Source: Candidatus Pseudoscillospira falkowii
GTDB taxonomy: Bacteria; Bacillota; Clostridia; Oscillospirales; Oscillospiraceae
Length of the DNA: 64,000 nucleotides
Assembly (NCBI GenBank): GCA_904374485.1
Contig: CAJFFX010000002.1
Coordinates: forward strand, 32,364-96,363
Direction: 5' to 3'
Of the stretch, positions 43,867 through 52,009 are shown one piece after another. The notes below the pieces were generated by a model. It searched no databases. It was not told the origin of the DNA and saw only the letters and a list, made by a program, of their open reading frames with translations. Every line of letters starts with the position of its first letter. Position 1 is the stretch's first letter. Made by a program: the position numbers and the translations under genes.

Positions 43867-44957
43867 CAGCGCCCACCTCCTTTCACAGTGACGATCACGC
43901 CTTCTCCGCCGTGAGGCGCCCAGACGCGGTCCAGCTCCGGCTCCACAATGCGGATTGCGGCTTCTTCCGAGGCGATGTAGACTCGGCTCCCCTTTTCGCC
44001 CACCACCATGCTGCGCAGCTTCAGCCGGTCGTTGAGGGCCATCAGGCCGCCGGTGAAGCCGAGGATGATGGAAAAGGGGCCGGTGATCAGCATGTCGGGA
44101 AAGCGCTTGCGCAGATACGTGGCCGCGGCGCGCTCCGCCTCCGGCAGGGCGTCGATATTTTCCCAGAAGGAAGCCGCCGTCACCATGGCCGCCTCCTGCA
44201 GCGTCAGGTGCTGGCGCTCCAGAAGATAGTCGAAGATATAGGCGATGGCCTCGGTGTCGGTCAGCAGGTCGCAGTGGTAGCCGTACATTTCGATGGCGCG
44301 GCGGTTGGCATCATAGGACGAGATCTCGCCGTTGTGGACGACGGAATAATCCAGGATGCCGAAAGGATGGGCGCCGCCCCACCAGCCGGGGGTATTGGTG
44401 GGATAGCGGCCGTGGGCCGTCCAGCTGTAGCCGCTGTATTCCTCCAGGCGGTAAAAATCGCCCACGTCTTCGGGATAGCCCACCGCCTTGAAAATGCCCA
44501 TGTTTTTGCCGCTGGAAAACACAAAAGCGCCGGGGATTTTTTCATTGATGTGGAACACGCAGGCGGAGACGAACTCCCGCTCGCCCTTCAGGCTCTCCAC
44601 CTGCTTGCGGGGGATGGGGCTGGCAAAATAGCGCCAGATCATGGGGGCGTCCTTCACGCCCCGGTTCAGCCGCGTGGGGATCTCGCCCGCGCCGGTGAGC
44701 GAAAAGTTCCGGTGCAGAAATTCCTCGCAGGCGATCTTGGCCTGCTCGCTGTCGTAAAAAATGTGGAACGCGTAAAAATCGGCGTACTCCGGGTAGATAC
44801 CGTAGCCGGCAAACCCGCCGCCCAGGCCGTTGCTCCGGTCGTGCATCAGCGCGATGGAGTCGATGATCGCCTCGCCGCTGAAGCGTTTTCCGCTTTTGTC
44901 GATGATCCCGGAGATCGCGCAGCCGGAGGGGATACGGACCTCGCCTTCCCGTTTCAT
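43866..44957 (-). CDS. Class II glutamine amidotransferase subunit of split glutamate synthase
   Basis: A 363-residue Ntn-type glutaminase (GATase2) equal to the N-terminal domain of GltB. The nucleophile is most likely Cys13 in RIPSGCAISGIID, requiring removal of a 12-residue propeptide. Other GATase2 features are GGFAGYG, HGRYPTNTPGWWGGAHPFG, VVHNGEISSYDANR and LLTDTEAIAYI. It releases ammonia from glutamine for the FMN subunit. GGGAG precedes ATG 44957; first gene of the seven-gene operon, behind an attenuated leader. Confidence 0.94.
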   Translation of the reverse strand: MKREGEVRIPSGCAISGIIDKSGKRFSGEAIIDSIALMHDRSNGLGGGFAGYGIYPEYADFYAFHIFYDSEQAKIACEEFLHRNFSLTGAGEIPTRLNRGVKDAPMIWRYFASPIPRKQVESLKGEREFVSACVFHINEKIPGAFVFSSGKNMGIFKAVGYPEDVGDFYRLEEYSGYSWTAHGRYPTNTPGWWGGAHPFGILDYSVVHNGEISSYDANRRAIEMYGYHCDLLTDTEAIAYIFDYLLERQHLTLQEAAMVTAASFWENIDALPEAERAAATYLRKRFPDMLITGPFSIILGFTGGLMALNDRLKLRSMVVGEKGSRVYIASEEAAIRIVEPELDRVWAPHGGEGVIVTVKGGGR

Positions 44958-45038
44958 ATACAGCCACTCCCTTTCTGATTCTGACAGTTCCGGCGGCCGC
45001 CCCTTCGTTTTCCGGCCGCCGCGCATATCCCGCCGCAG

Positions 45039-45104
45039 AAAAAAGGACGCTCCGGGGACGGCCCTGCCGCAGCCGGCAGCGCCTTCCCAGAACGTCCTTG
45101 TCCT
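45039..45104 (-). promoter_or_regulatory. Terminator/antiterminator leader of the glutamate synthase operon (ANTAR target candidate)
   Basis: On the minus strand a hairpin AGGAC AAGGAC GTTCT (45089-45104; loop has A1 and G4) is followed by an intrinsic terminator: GGACGTTCTGGG ... CTGCC GGCTGC GGCAG ... GGAGCGTCC (45045-45097) with TTTTTT at 45039-45044. The 5' arm of the terminator shares bases 45089-45097 with the hairpin, so the two are mutually exclusive. The amidotransferase start is 82 bases further on. Confidence 0.75.
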
Positions 45105-45150
45105 CAACACAAATGCAATTGTAGCGCGGATACAGTTTTGGATTGCTCCT

Positions 45151-45179
45151 ATTATACGGGCCTGCTCCCGATTTGTCAA
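45151..45179 (-). promoter_or_regulatory. Promoter of the glutamate synthase operon
   Basis: Minus strand TTGACA (45174-45179), 17-base spacer, TATAAT (45151-45156). The transcript would start near 45144, giving a leader of about 187 nt that holds the attenuator. Bases 45180-45342, up to the glnN promoter, hold no gene that I can see. Confidence 0.82.
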
Positions 45180-45342
45180 TGCTCTTTTGCAGGATAAAGC
45201 ACAAAAAATTGCAAATTCCGAAATACACGCCCCGCATTCTGCCCCGCTCTTTAATAAGGTGTTCCGCCGCCCCGGAGCACGACGGGACGGCGGATCTTTT
45301 CCCCTGCGTCCAAAAAAATTTCAAAAAATGGGAAAAAGATGC

Positions 45343-45370
45343 TTGACATTTTTCCGCACGATGCTATACT
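45343..45370 (+). promoter_or_regulatory. Promoter of glnN
   Basis: TTGACA (45343-45348), 16-base spacer, TATACT (45365-45370). Divergent from the glutamate synthase promoter. Confidence 0.82.
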
Positions 45371-45378
45371 ACACCTAT

Positions 45379-45427
45379 CAGCAATGGCGCTGTGGGGCAA
45401 TCGCTTCCCGCAGCGCCTTTTCTTTTT
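45379..45427 (+). promoter_or_regulatory. Terminator/antiterminator leader of glnN (ANTAR target candidate)
   Basis: Hairpin CAGC AATGGC GCTG (45379-45392; loop A1, G4) overlaps an intrinsic terminator GGCGCTGTGGGG ... TCCCGCAGCGCC (45386-45417) followed by TTTTCTTTTT. The two structures cannot coexist. They lie between the promoter and the ribosome site AAGGAGG. With this promoter only one such hairpin fits in the transcript. Confidence 0.75.
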
Positions 45428-45471
45428 GAAAGCCGCGCATCCCCACTTCACATTTTTAAGGAGGAGTTTTG

Positions 45472-47568
45472 ATGTCAGAAGCATCCAGTTTCGTTCCTTC
45501 GATCTTCGGCAGCATGGTCTTCAACGAAACCGTCATGAAGGAGCGCCTTCCCAAAGACACCTACAAGGCACTGAAAAAATGCAAGGACGAGGGCATTCCT
45601 CTGGATATGTCCGTGGCCACCGTCATCGCCAACGCAATGAAGGACTGGGCCCTGGAAAAGGGCGCCACCCACTATACCCACTGGTTCCAGCCCATGACCG
45701 GCGTCACCGCAGAAAAGCACGACAGCTTCATCTCTCCCACCGACGGCGGCGGCGTGATTATGGAGTTTTCCGGCAAAGAGCTGGTGCGCGGCGAGCCCGA
45801 CGCCTCCTCCTTCCCCTCCGGCGGCCTGCGCGCCACCTTTGAGGCCCGCGGCTACACCGCCTGGGACCCCACGTCCTACGCCTTTATCAAGGACGGCAGC
45901 CTCTATATCCCCACGGTGTTCTTCTCCTACGGCGGCGAGGCCCTGGATAAAAAGACGCCTCTGCTGCGCTCCATGGACGAGCTGAGCAAGCAGGCGCTGC
46001 GCGTGCTCCGTCTCTTCGGCGACACCACCACCAAGAAGGTCACCGCCAGCATTGGTCCGGAGCAGGAGTATTTCCTGATCGACAAAAAGACTTACGAGCA
46101 GCGCGAGGACCTGATCATGACCGGCCGCACCCTGTTCGGCGCCAAGCCCCCCAAGGGCCAGGAAATGGACGACCACTATTTCGGCACCCTCAAGCCCCGC
46201 ATCGCCGCCTATATGAAGGATCTGGACGAGGAGCTGTGGAAGCTGGGCATCCTGGCCAAGACGAAGCACAACGAGGTGGCCCCCGCCCAGCACGAGCTGG
46301 CCCCCATCTTCTCCGACGCCAACACCGCTGCCGACCACAATCAGCTGACCATGGAGATCATGAAAAAGGTGGCCGCCAAGCACGGTCTGGTGTGTCTGCT
46401 GCATGAAAAGCCCTTTGCCGGTGTCAACGGCTCCGGCAAACACGACAACTGGTCCATTTCCACCGATACGGGCAGAAACCTGCTGGATCCCGGCAAGACC
46501 CCCCGCGACAATGCTCAGTTCCTGCTGTTTTTGGCGGCCGTCATCAAGGGCGTGGACGATTATCAGGAAATGCTGCGCTGCACCGTGGCCTCCGCCGGTA
46601 ACGACCACCGCCTGGGCGCCAACGAAGCGCCTCCTGCCGTGATCTCCATCTTCCTGGGCGACGAGCTGAACGCCGTGCTGGAATCCATCGAACGCGGCAC
46701 CGCCTACCACGAAAAGGCCCAGAGCGCCCTGGAGGTCGGCGTGGACGCCCTGCCCCACATTTCCCAGGACACCACGGACCGCAACCGCACCTCCCCCCTG
46801 GCTTTCACCGGCAACAAGTTCGAATTCCGCATGCTGGGCTCCGAGCAGTCCATCTCCGGCCCGAACATCGCGCTGAACACCATCGTGGCCGAAGAGCTGT
46901 GCCAGTTCGCGGACAAACTGGAAAAGTCCAAGAACTTCAACAAGGATCTGCAGGCGCTGCTGCAGAAGACCATCAAGGAACACAAGCGCATCATCTTCAA
47001 CGGCAACGGCTATGACGAGTCCTGGCTGGCCGAAGCGGAGGAGCGCGGCCTGGCGAACCTGAAGAACACCCCCGAAGCCATGCGCGCCTATATCTCCCCG
47101 AAGAACATCAAGCTCTTCACCAAGCACAACATCTACACCGAGACCGAGATGAAGGCCCGCTATGAGATCCACCTGGAAAGCTACAGCAAGGTGATCAATA
47201 TCGAGGCCCAGACCATGGCCGACATGGTCAAGCGCGACATCCTGCCTGCCGTGTCTTCCTACATGGAAAGCATCAGCTCCGCCGTGCTGAACAAAAAGGC
47301 CGTTTGCAAGGACCTGCCCTGCATTGCGGAAACGGAGACCCTCAAAAAGCTCTCCGGCCTGAGCGACAGCCTGTATCTCAAGTGCGCCGAGTTGGAGACC
47401 GCCCTGGTCAAGATCCCCAAGGACGCCCAGAAAGCCGCCCTGTATTACCACGACACGGTCTTCGCCCTGATGCAGGAAATGCGCGCCATCGCCGACGAGA
47501 TGGAAACCATGACCTCTGCGGAATACTGGCCCTATCCTTCTTACGGCGAGATGCTGTTCAACATCTGA
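45472..47568 (+). CDS. glnN: Glutamine synthetase type III
   Basis: A 698-residue GSIII, the long form found in Bacteroides, cyanobacteria and many Clostridia. Visible: [36 protein letters not shown] (catalytic Glu pair), [33 protein letters not shown] (the GSG-H ATP/ammonia motif, intact in contrast to the GS-like protein), and [20 protein letters not shown]. It is the functional ammonia-assimilating enzyme of the locus. AAGGAGGAG precedes ATG 45472. Confidence 0.97.
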   Translation: MSEASSFVPSIFGSMVFNETVMKERLPKDTYKALKKCKDEGIPLDMSVATVIANAMKDWALEKGATHYTHWFQPMTGVTAEKHDSFISPTDGGGVIMEFSGKELVRGEPDASSFPSGGLRATFEARGYTAWDPTSYAFIKDGSLYIPTVFFSYGGEALDKKTPLLRSMDELSKQALRVLRLFGDTTTKKVTASIGPEQEYFLIDKKTYEQREDLIMTGRTLFGAKPPKGQEMDDHYFGTLKPRIAAYMKDLDEELWKLGILAKTKHNEVAPAQHELAPIFSDANTAADHNQLTMEIMKKVAAKHGLVCLLHEKPFAGVNGSGKHDNWSISTDTGRNLLDPGKTPRDNAQFLLFLAAVIKGVDDYQEMLRCTVASAGNDHRLGANEAPPAVISIFLGDELNAVLESIERGTAYHEKAQSALEVGVDALPHISQDTTDRNRTSPLAFTGNKFEFRMLGSEQSISGPNIALNTIVAEELCQFADKLEKSKNFNKDLQALLQKTIKEHKRIIFNGNGYDESWLAEAEERGLANLKNTPEAMRAYISPKNIKLFTKHNIYTETEMKARYEIHLESYSKVINIEAQTMADMVKRDILPAVSSYMESISSAVLNKKAVCKDLPCIAETETLKKLSGLSDSLYLKCAELETALVKIPKDAQKAALYYHDTVFALMQEMRAIADEMETMTSAEYWPYPSYGEMLFNI

Positions 47569-47602
47569 CCGCACCCTGATTTTCATTACCCTCTCTTCTT
47601 TT

Positions 47603-47650
47603 CACACGAAGGCGTGTGCTCCCAAAACGGGAGTACACGCCTTTTTTCTT
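47603..47650 (+). promoter_or_regulatory. Terminator with overlapping hairpin in the glnN-amt spacer (ANTAR target candidate)
   Basis: Hairpin CACAC GAAGGC GTGTG (47603-47618) overlaps a 15-bp terminator stem AAGGCGTGTGCTCCC (47609-47623) / GGGAGTACACGCCTT (47629-47643) with AAAAC loop and a T-run from 47642. The six-base loop resembles those in the two other leaders but has G, not A, first. A further weak hairpin AAGATGG ... CCATCTT with TTT follows near 47661-47684. No promoter is obvious before amt, so amt probably depends on read-through. Confidence 0.65.
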
Positions 47651-47726
47651 TCCGGCAGCAAGATGGCGGGGACTCCATCTTTTTGCAATAAACCCAAAAA
47701 CGAGACGACATAGGAGGACTTATTTT

Positions 47727-49412
47727 ATGGACATGAGTACATGGTATCTTTTGGGCGCTGTTCTGGTGTTCTTTATGGGCGCCGGATTCGCCATGGTGGA
47801 AACCGGCTTTACCCGAGCCAAAAACGCCGGCAACATCATTATGAAAAACTTTATGGATTTTTGCATCGGTACGATTTTCTTCATTTTGCTGGGATACGGC
47901 ATCATGAATTCCGAAAATTATCTGTTTGGTCTGATCGGCAGGCCGACCTACCAAATGTTTACGGATTTTAACGACTTCAACTGGTCCAACTTCTTCTTCC
48001 AGCTGGTATTCTGCGGCACCTGCGCGACGATCGTCTCCGGCGCTATGGCAGAACGCACGAAATTCAGCGCTTACTGCATCTATTCGGCGGTCATCAGCGC
48101 CGTTGTCTACCCCATTGAGGCGGGCTGGGTCTGGAACGCCCAGGGCTGGCTGGCCCAGCTTGGCTTTATCGATTTCGCCGGCTCCGCCGTGATTCATATG
48201 GTCGGCGGCATCACTGCGTTCATCGGCGCGGCGCTGCTGGGCGCCCGCATCGGTAAATACGGAAAGGACGGCACGCCCCGCGCCATTCCCGGCCACGCCA
48301 TCACCCTGGGTGCTCTGGGCTGCTTTATCCTGTGGTTCTGCTGGTACGGCTTCAACGGCGCGGCAGCCACCGACACCATTCAGCTGGCGCAGATCCTCTG
48401 CACCACCACGCTGGCCCCCGCTTCCGCCACGCTGACCGTAATGCTTTTCACCTGGGCAAAATACGGCCGTCCTGACGTTTCCATGACGCTGAACGGCTCC
48501 CTTGCCGGTCTGGTGGCCGTCACCGCCGGCTGCGCCGCCGTGGACGGACTCGGCGCGCTAATCATCGGCGTTGTCTCCGGTTTTCTGGTCTGCTTCGGCA
48601 TTTGGTTTTTGGATTATAAGGTCCATGTGGACGATCCGGTGGGCGCCGTGGCCGTGCATGGCTTCAACGGCATCTGGGGCGCCATCGCCGTGGGACTCTT
48701 CGACCGCACGAACGGCCTGTTCTACGGCGGCGGCTTCCACCAGCTGGGCATCCAGCTTTTGGGCGTGATCGCCATTGCCGCATATACCTTTGCCGTCATG
48801 TATATCGTATTCAAACTTCTCAAAGTTACCCTCGGCCTGCGCGTCCCCGTGGAGGTCGAGGTGCAGGGCCTTGACGTTCACGAGCACGGCCTGCAGAGCG
48901 CCTACGCCGACTTTATGCCCGCCGTTTCCACCCTGTCCTTCAGCCAGGGCACGGAGATGTCTACCGCCAAAGTCACCGGCAGCGCGACGGTGGAGGAAGC
49001 GGTGCCCGTAACGCACAAAAAGAGCGCGCCCGTCGCCGGCGACGGCGTGAAGCTCACCAAGATCGAAATGTACTGCAACCCCGCCCACTTCGATCCCCTG
49101 AAAGAAGCGCTGGAAAAAATCGGCATTACCGGCATGACCGTGACCAACATCATGGGCTGCGGCGCCCAGCGCGGGGCCACCGGCTCCTACCGCGGTGTTA
49201 AGCTGCACATGACGCTGCTGCCGAAGATCCGCGTCGACGTTGTGGTGGCCAAGATCCCCGCCCAGGTCGTGATCGACGCCGCCAAACAGGCGCTGTACAC
49301 CGGCCATGTGGGCGACGGCAAAATCTTTGTCTACGATGTGGAGGACGCCGTCAAGGTGCGTACCGGCGCCACCGGCTACGATGCGCTCCAGGACGAGCCC
49401 GACCTGAACTGA
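47727..49412 (+). CDS. amt: Ammonium transporter with fused C-terminal PII domain
   Basis: A 561-residue protein. Residues 1-400 are an Amt channel of eleven helices (FFMGAGFAMVETGFTRAKNAGNIIMKN; GTCATIVSGAMAERTKF; HMVGGITAFIGAALLGARIG; AVHGFNGIWGAIAVG). From about residue 442 comes a complete PII domain (KLTKIEMYCNPAHFDPLKEAL) whose T-loop carries Tyr488 in GSYRG and the trailing LLPKIRVDVVV and GHVGDGKIFVYDVEDAVKVRTG. PII normally is a separate GlnK that plugs Amt; here it is tethered. AGGAGG precedes ATG 47727. Confidence 0.95.
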   Translation: MDMSTWYLLGAVLVFFMGAGFAMVETGFTRAKNAGNIIMKNFMDFCIGTIFFILLGYGIMNSENYLFGLIGRPTYQMFTDFNDFNWSNFFFQLVFCGTCATIVSGAMAERTKFSAYCIYSAVISAVVYPIEAGWVWNAQGWLAQLGFIDFAGSAVIHMVGGITAFIGAALLGARIGKYGKDGTPRAIPGHAITLGALGCFILWFCWYGFNGAAATDTIQLAQILCTTTLAPASATLTVMLFTWAKYGRPDVSMTLNGSLAGLVAVTAGCAAVDGLGALIIGVVSGFLVCFGIWFLDYKVHVDDPVGAVAVHGFNGIWGAIAVGLFDRTNGLFYGGGFHQLGIQLLGVIAIAAYTFAVMYIVFKLLKVTLGLRVPVEVEVQGLDVHEHGLQSAYADFMPAVSTLSFSQGTEMSTAKVTGSATVEEAVPVTHKKSAPVAGDGVKLTKIEMYCNPAHFDPLKEALEKIGITGMTVTNIMGCGAQRGATGSYRGVKLHMTLLPKIRVDVVVAKIPAQVVIDAAKQALYTGHVGDGKIFVYDVEDAVKVRTGATGYDALQDEPDLN

Positions 49413-49459
49413 CGCTTTCCCCGGCAGTCTGTCTGCCGCTTCCCATTTCATACCCCCTT

Positions 49460-49496
49460 CTGAAAAGGAACGGCGCGCACCGATATGGTGCGCGCC
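49460..49496 (-). terminator. Terminator between amt and the M28 peptidase gene
   Basis: GGCGCGCACC GATAT GGTGCGCGCC (49472-49496), followed on the minus strand by GTTCCTTTTC. Serves the leftward protease gene and probably amt as well. Confidence 0.7.
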
Positions 49497-49525
49497 GGTC
49501 CGCGGTTCGTATTTTGCAGTTCTTT

Positions 49526-51955
49526 TCAGGCAAGGCCCAGGTTTGCCCGGATCTCGCCGCGCAGCTGGACCATGTCCGCGTCGTTCCAGAAAAAGAGGAT
49601 CTTTTCCTCGGCCACGGTCTTCCCCTCCGGCTTGCCGCTCAGAACGAACACCGCAAAGGTGTCGGCAATGTCCTCGTGGAAGTAGTTGGCCCCGTACTGG
49701 CTGACATAGTGGGTCGGGTTCGTTTCATAATCGCCCGCCGCGGAATCGCCGATGTCCTGCCAGAAGGCGTCGTAAAAAGCCTTGCGGAAGGAACCCTCCA
49801 CAAAAGCGGCCGGGTCGTGGGTGCTTTCGCCCTGGGTCAGATCCACCTGGGTCTCGTCCTCCAGCAGCACGTGGCCGTATTCATGCAGGATGGTGTAGGT
49901 CAGCTTGCTCCAATCCCGCCGCGCGCCGTTTTCGTCGTAGACGTCGTAATAGTCGATGCTGATGGAAAACTGCGCGTTCTCCGGCCTGCCCTCCGCCGCC
50001 AGAGGCGCCGTGAAGGCCAGGATATTGCTGCAGCCGTCGGTGAACAGGTCAAACTGGGCGATCTTCCGGCGGCAGCGCTCCGGCAGAATGGAGCAGATAT
50101 ACTCCCACACGGCCTGATCCTTGGGGTCGGAGATCTCCGCCTGGCCGTCTTTCACCGGATAGGACGCCAGCACGTTGGAGATGCCGAGGGAGTAGGGCTG
50201 GATATAAACGGCGCAGCCGCCGTCCTCCAGCGCCGCCAGGGTGATATATTTCCCGTAGATCGGGTCCTCCCAGCCGGTCTGGCCGCCCTCATCCAGCGCG
50301 GGCGCACCGTACATGGCTTCGATCAGCGCCCGCGTCTGCGCGGCCGTATAGCCCGTTTCCGCCGGGCGGATCTCGATGCTCTCAAGATAGCCGTTGCGGT
50401 ACTGGTAATAGGTGTTCATGGGCGTTTCGGCGTCGAACCAGCGCATGGAATAGCGATAGGTTTCATAGGTATCCGTCCAGCCGTCGCCGGAGATCTCCTG
50501 GGTATCCGTCAGCGTGCCCGCTGCGCCGATACTGCTTTCCGTATCCTCCAGCGACATACTGAAATAGATCACGGTCTGCCGCGTCTGGCGATAGACGTAC
50601 CCCTGGCCCTCTTCCCGGGCGACGGCGCGGTAAGACGGCGTGTGGGGCCCGGCGATCTCCTGCACCGCCGCCGCGATCATCTGCACGGCGCCGGAGAGGG
50701 TATAGACGTCGATCTGGTCCGCAGTGTCCCCGGCGCTGTGGTAGAGATAGCCGCGGCCCTGTTGGGTCACCATCACGGCGGGGATCTCCGCCATCTGGAA
50801 AGATGCGTGGTCGCTGGCCGCCTCGGCGCTCAGCGGCAGGCCGGGGTGCCGGTCCAGCAGCAGGTCCGAAAGCCAGTTGCCCTCGCCGTCGGTAGTGGCC
50901 AGGGCGATGCCCTGGCTGCCCAGGCCGCCCAGCATGTCGATCTGGATATCGCCGACGATGCGCTTGCGCTCCTCTTCACTCAGCGACGCCACATAGGCGC
51001 GGGAGCCTTTCTTCCCGCTTTCCTCATCGGTGAAGCTGATAAAGCGCAGCTCCGTGTCCGTGGGCAGGGCCTTGACCAGCTCGGCCACAGCCAGCATGGC
51101 CGCCACACCCGAGGCGTTGTCATTGGCCCCGTAAGCCGACGGCACGCTGTCGTGGTGGGCAGAGATCACCAGGATGTCGGCCTGGTCGTCCGCCGCCGGC
51201 TTCACCGCGACGACCGTGGTGCCGCTGCGGCCCGCATCGTCGGTATAAGCCTGGGTGGAGACCTGATAGCCCATGGCGGAAAAGCGCTGCAGGAGATATT
51301 GGGCCGCATCCCGCTCACCATCAGAGCCGACGGGCCGGGGCTGGGTACACAGCGTCTGCAGGTCCGCGGAGATTTGCTGCGGGTCCGGCAGCAGATCGTA
51401 ACGCTGCAGCACCGTCAGCGCCTCCGCCGCGGTGATGGTGGCCTCCGGGGCGAGGGCGCCGCCGGAACGGCCGGAAAACAGGCCGGTCCGGGTGCTCCAC
51501 ACCAGGGCGTCTTCCGCCCACGACGCCGCCGCGCCGGCGTCGGCAAAGGTTTCCGCCAGACCGCCCTGCACCGCCGGCGTGCCCGCCAGACGGTAGAGCA
51601 TCGCGGCGAACTCCTGCCGCGTGACGGGGGACGATGGCAGGAACTTGCCGTTCCCCGCGCCCCGGACGACGCCTTCCGCCGCTGCCCAGGCCACCGCCGC
51701 GTCGTCCGCCGCATCCGCAAAGGGCGACGGGGCGGCAGCGGCGGGACGGCCCGCCGCTTCATAGAGCAGCTCCACCGCCTCCAGCCGGGTCAGCACTGCC
51801 TGGGGGCGGTCCAGGAAGGATTCGTCGATCTGCTGCGCCTGGGCCCAGGAGCGGCCATCGGCCGCCCATTCCGGCCAGTCCGCCGCAAAGGCGGCGGAGG
51901 TCAGAACGCCCAGGCTCAAAAGGAGGGAAAGGGGGATTTGAAAACATTTCTTCAT
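49526..51955 (-). CDS. Surface-anchored double protease: SLH domains, M28 aminopeptidase, HEXXH domain
   Basis: An 809-residue exported protein. Signal peptide to about residue 24; SLH repeats at about 25-195 (TRLEAVELLYEAAGR; VTRQEFAAMLYRLAG; ITAAEALTVLQRYDLL) that bind pyruvylated wall polymer. An M28 domain follows at about 197-440 with its zinc ligands in SAHHDS (267-270), GANDNASG (Asp279), TDEESG (310-312) and YHSAGD. After about 240 residues of weakly recognisable sequence a second zincin motif HEYGH is at 691-695 with a possible third ligand near Glu761 (HEDIADTF). So two metal sites in one polypeptide. Monocistronic. Confidence 0.92.
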   Translation of the reverse strand: MKKCFQIPLSLLLSLGVLTSAAFAADWPEWAADGRSWAQAQQIDESFLDRPQAVLTRLEAVELLYEAAGRPAAAAPSPFADAADDAAVAWAAAEGVVRGAGNGKFLPSSPVTRQEFAAMLYRLAGTPAVQGGLAETFADAGAAASWAEDALVWSTRTGLFSGRSGGALAPEATITAAEALTVLQRYDLLPDPQQISADLQTLCTQPRPVGSDGERDAAQYLLQRFSAMGYQVSTQAYTDDAGRSGTTVVAVKPAADDQADILVISAHHDSVPSAYGANDNASGVAAMLAVAELVKALPTDTELRFISFTDEESGKKGSRAYVASLSEEERKRIVGDIQIDMLGGLGSQGIALATTDGEGNWLSDLLLDRHPGLPLSAEAASDHASFQMAEIPAVMVTQQGRGYLYHSAGDTADQIDVYTLSGAVQMIAAAVQEIAGPHTPSYRAVAREEGQGYVYRQTRQTVIYFSMSLEDTESSIGAAGTLTDTQEISGDGWTDTYETYRYSMRWFDAETPMNTYYQYRNGYLESIEIRPAETGYTAAQTRALIEAMYGAPALDEGGQTGWEDPIYGKYITLAALEDGGCAVYIQPYSLGISNVLASYPVKDGQAEISDPKDQAVWEYICSILPERCRRKIAQFDLFTDGCSNILAFTAPLAAEGRPENAQFSISIDYYDVYDENGARRDWSKLTYTILHEYGHVLLEDETQVDLTQGESTHDPAAFVEGSFRKAFYDAFWQDIGDSAAGDYETNPTHYVSQYGANYFHEDIADTFAVFVLSGKPEGKTVAEEKILFFWNDADMVQLRGEIRANLGLA

Positions 51956-52009
51956 GGTATTTGCCTCACAATTGCATTTTCAAATCTTGCCGGCAGCCGC
52001 CGGCGCTTT

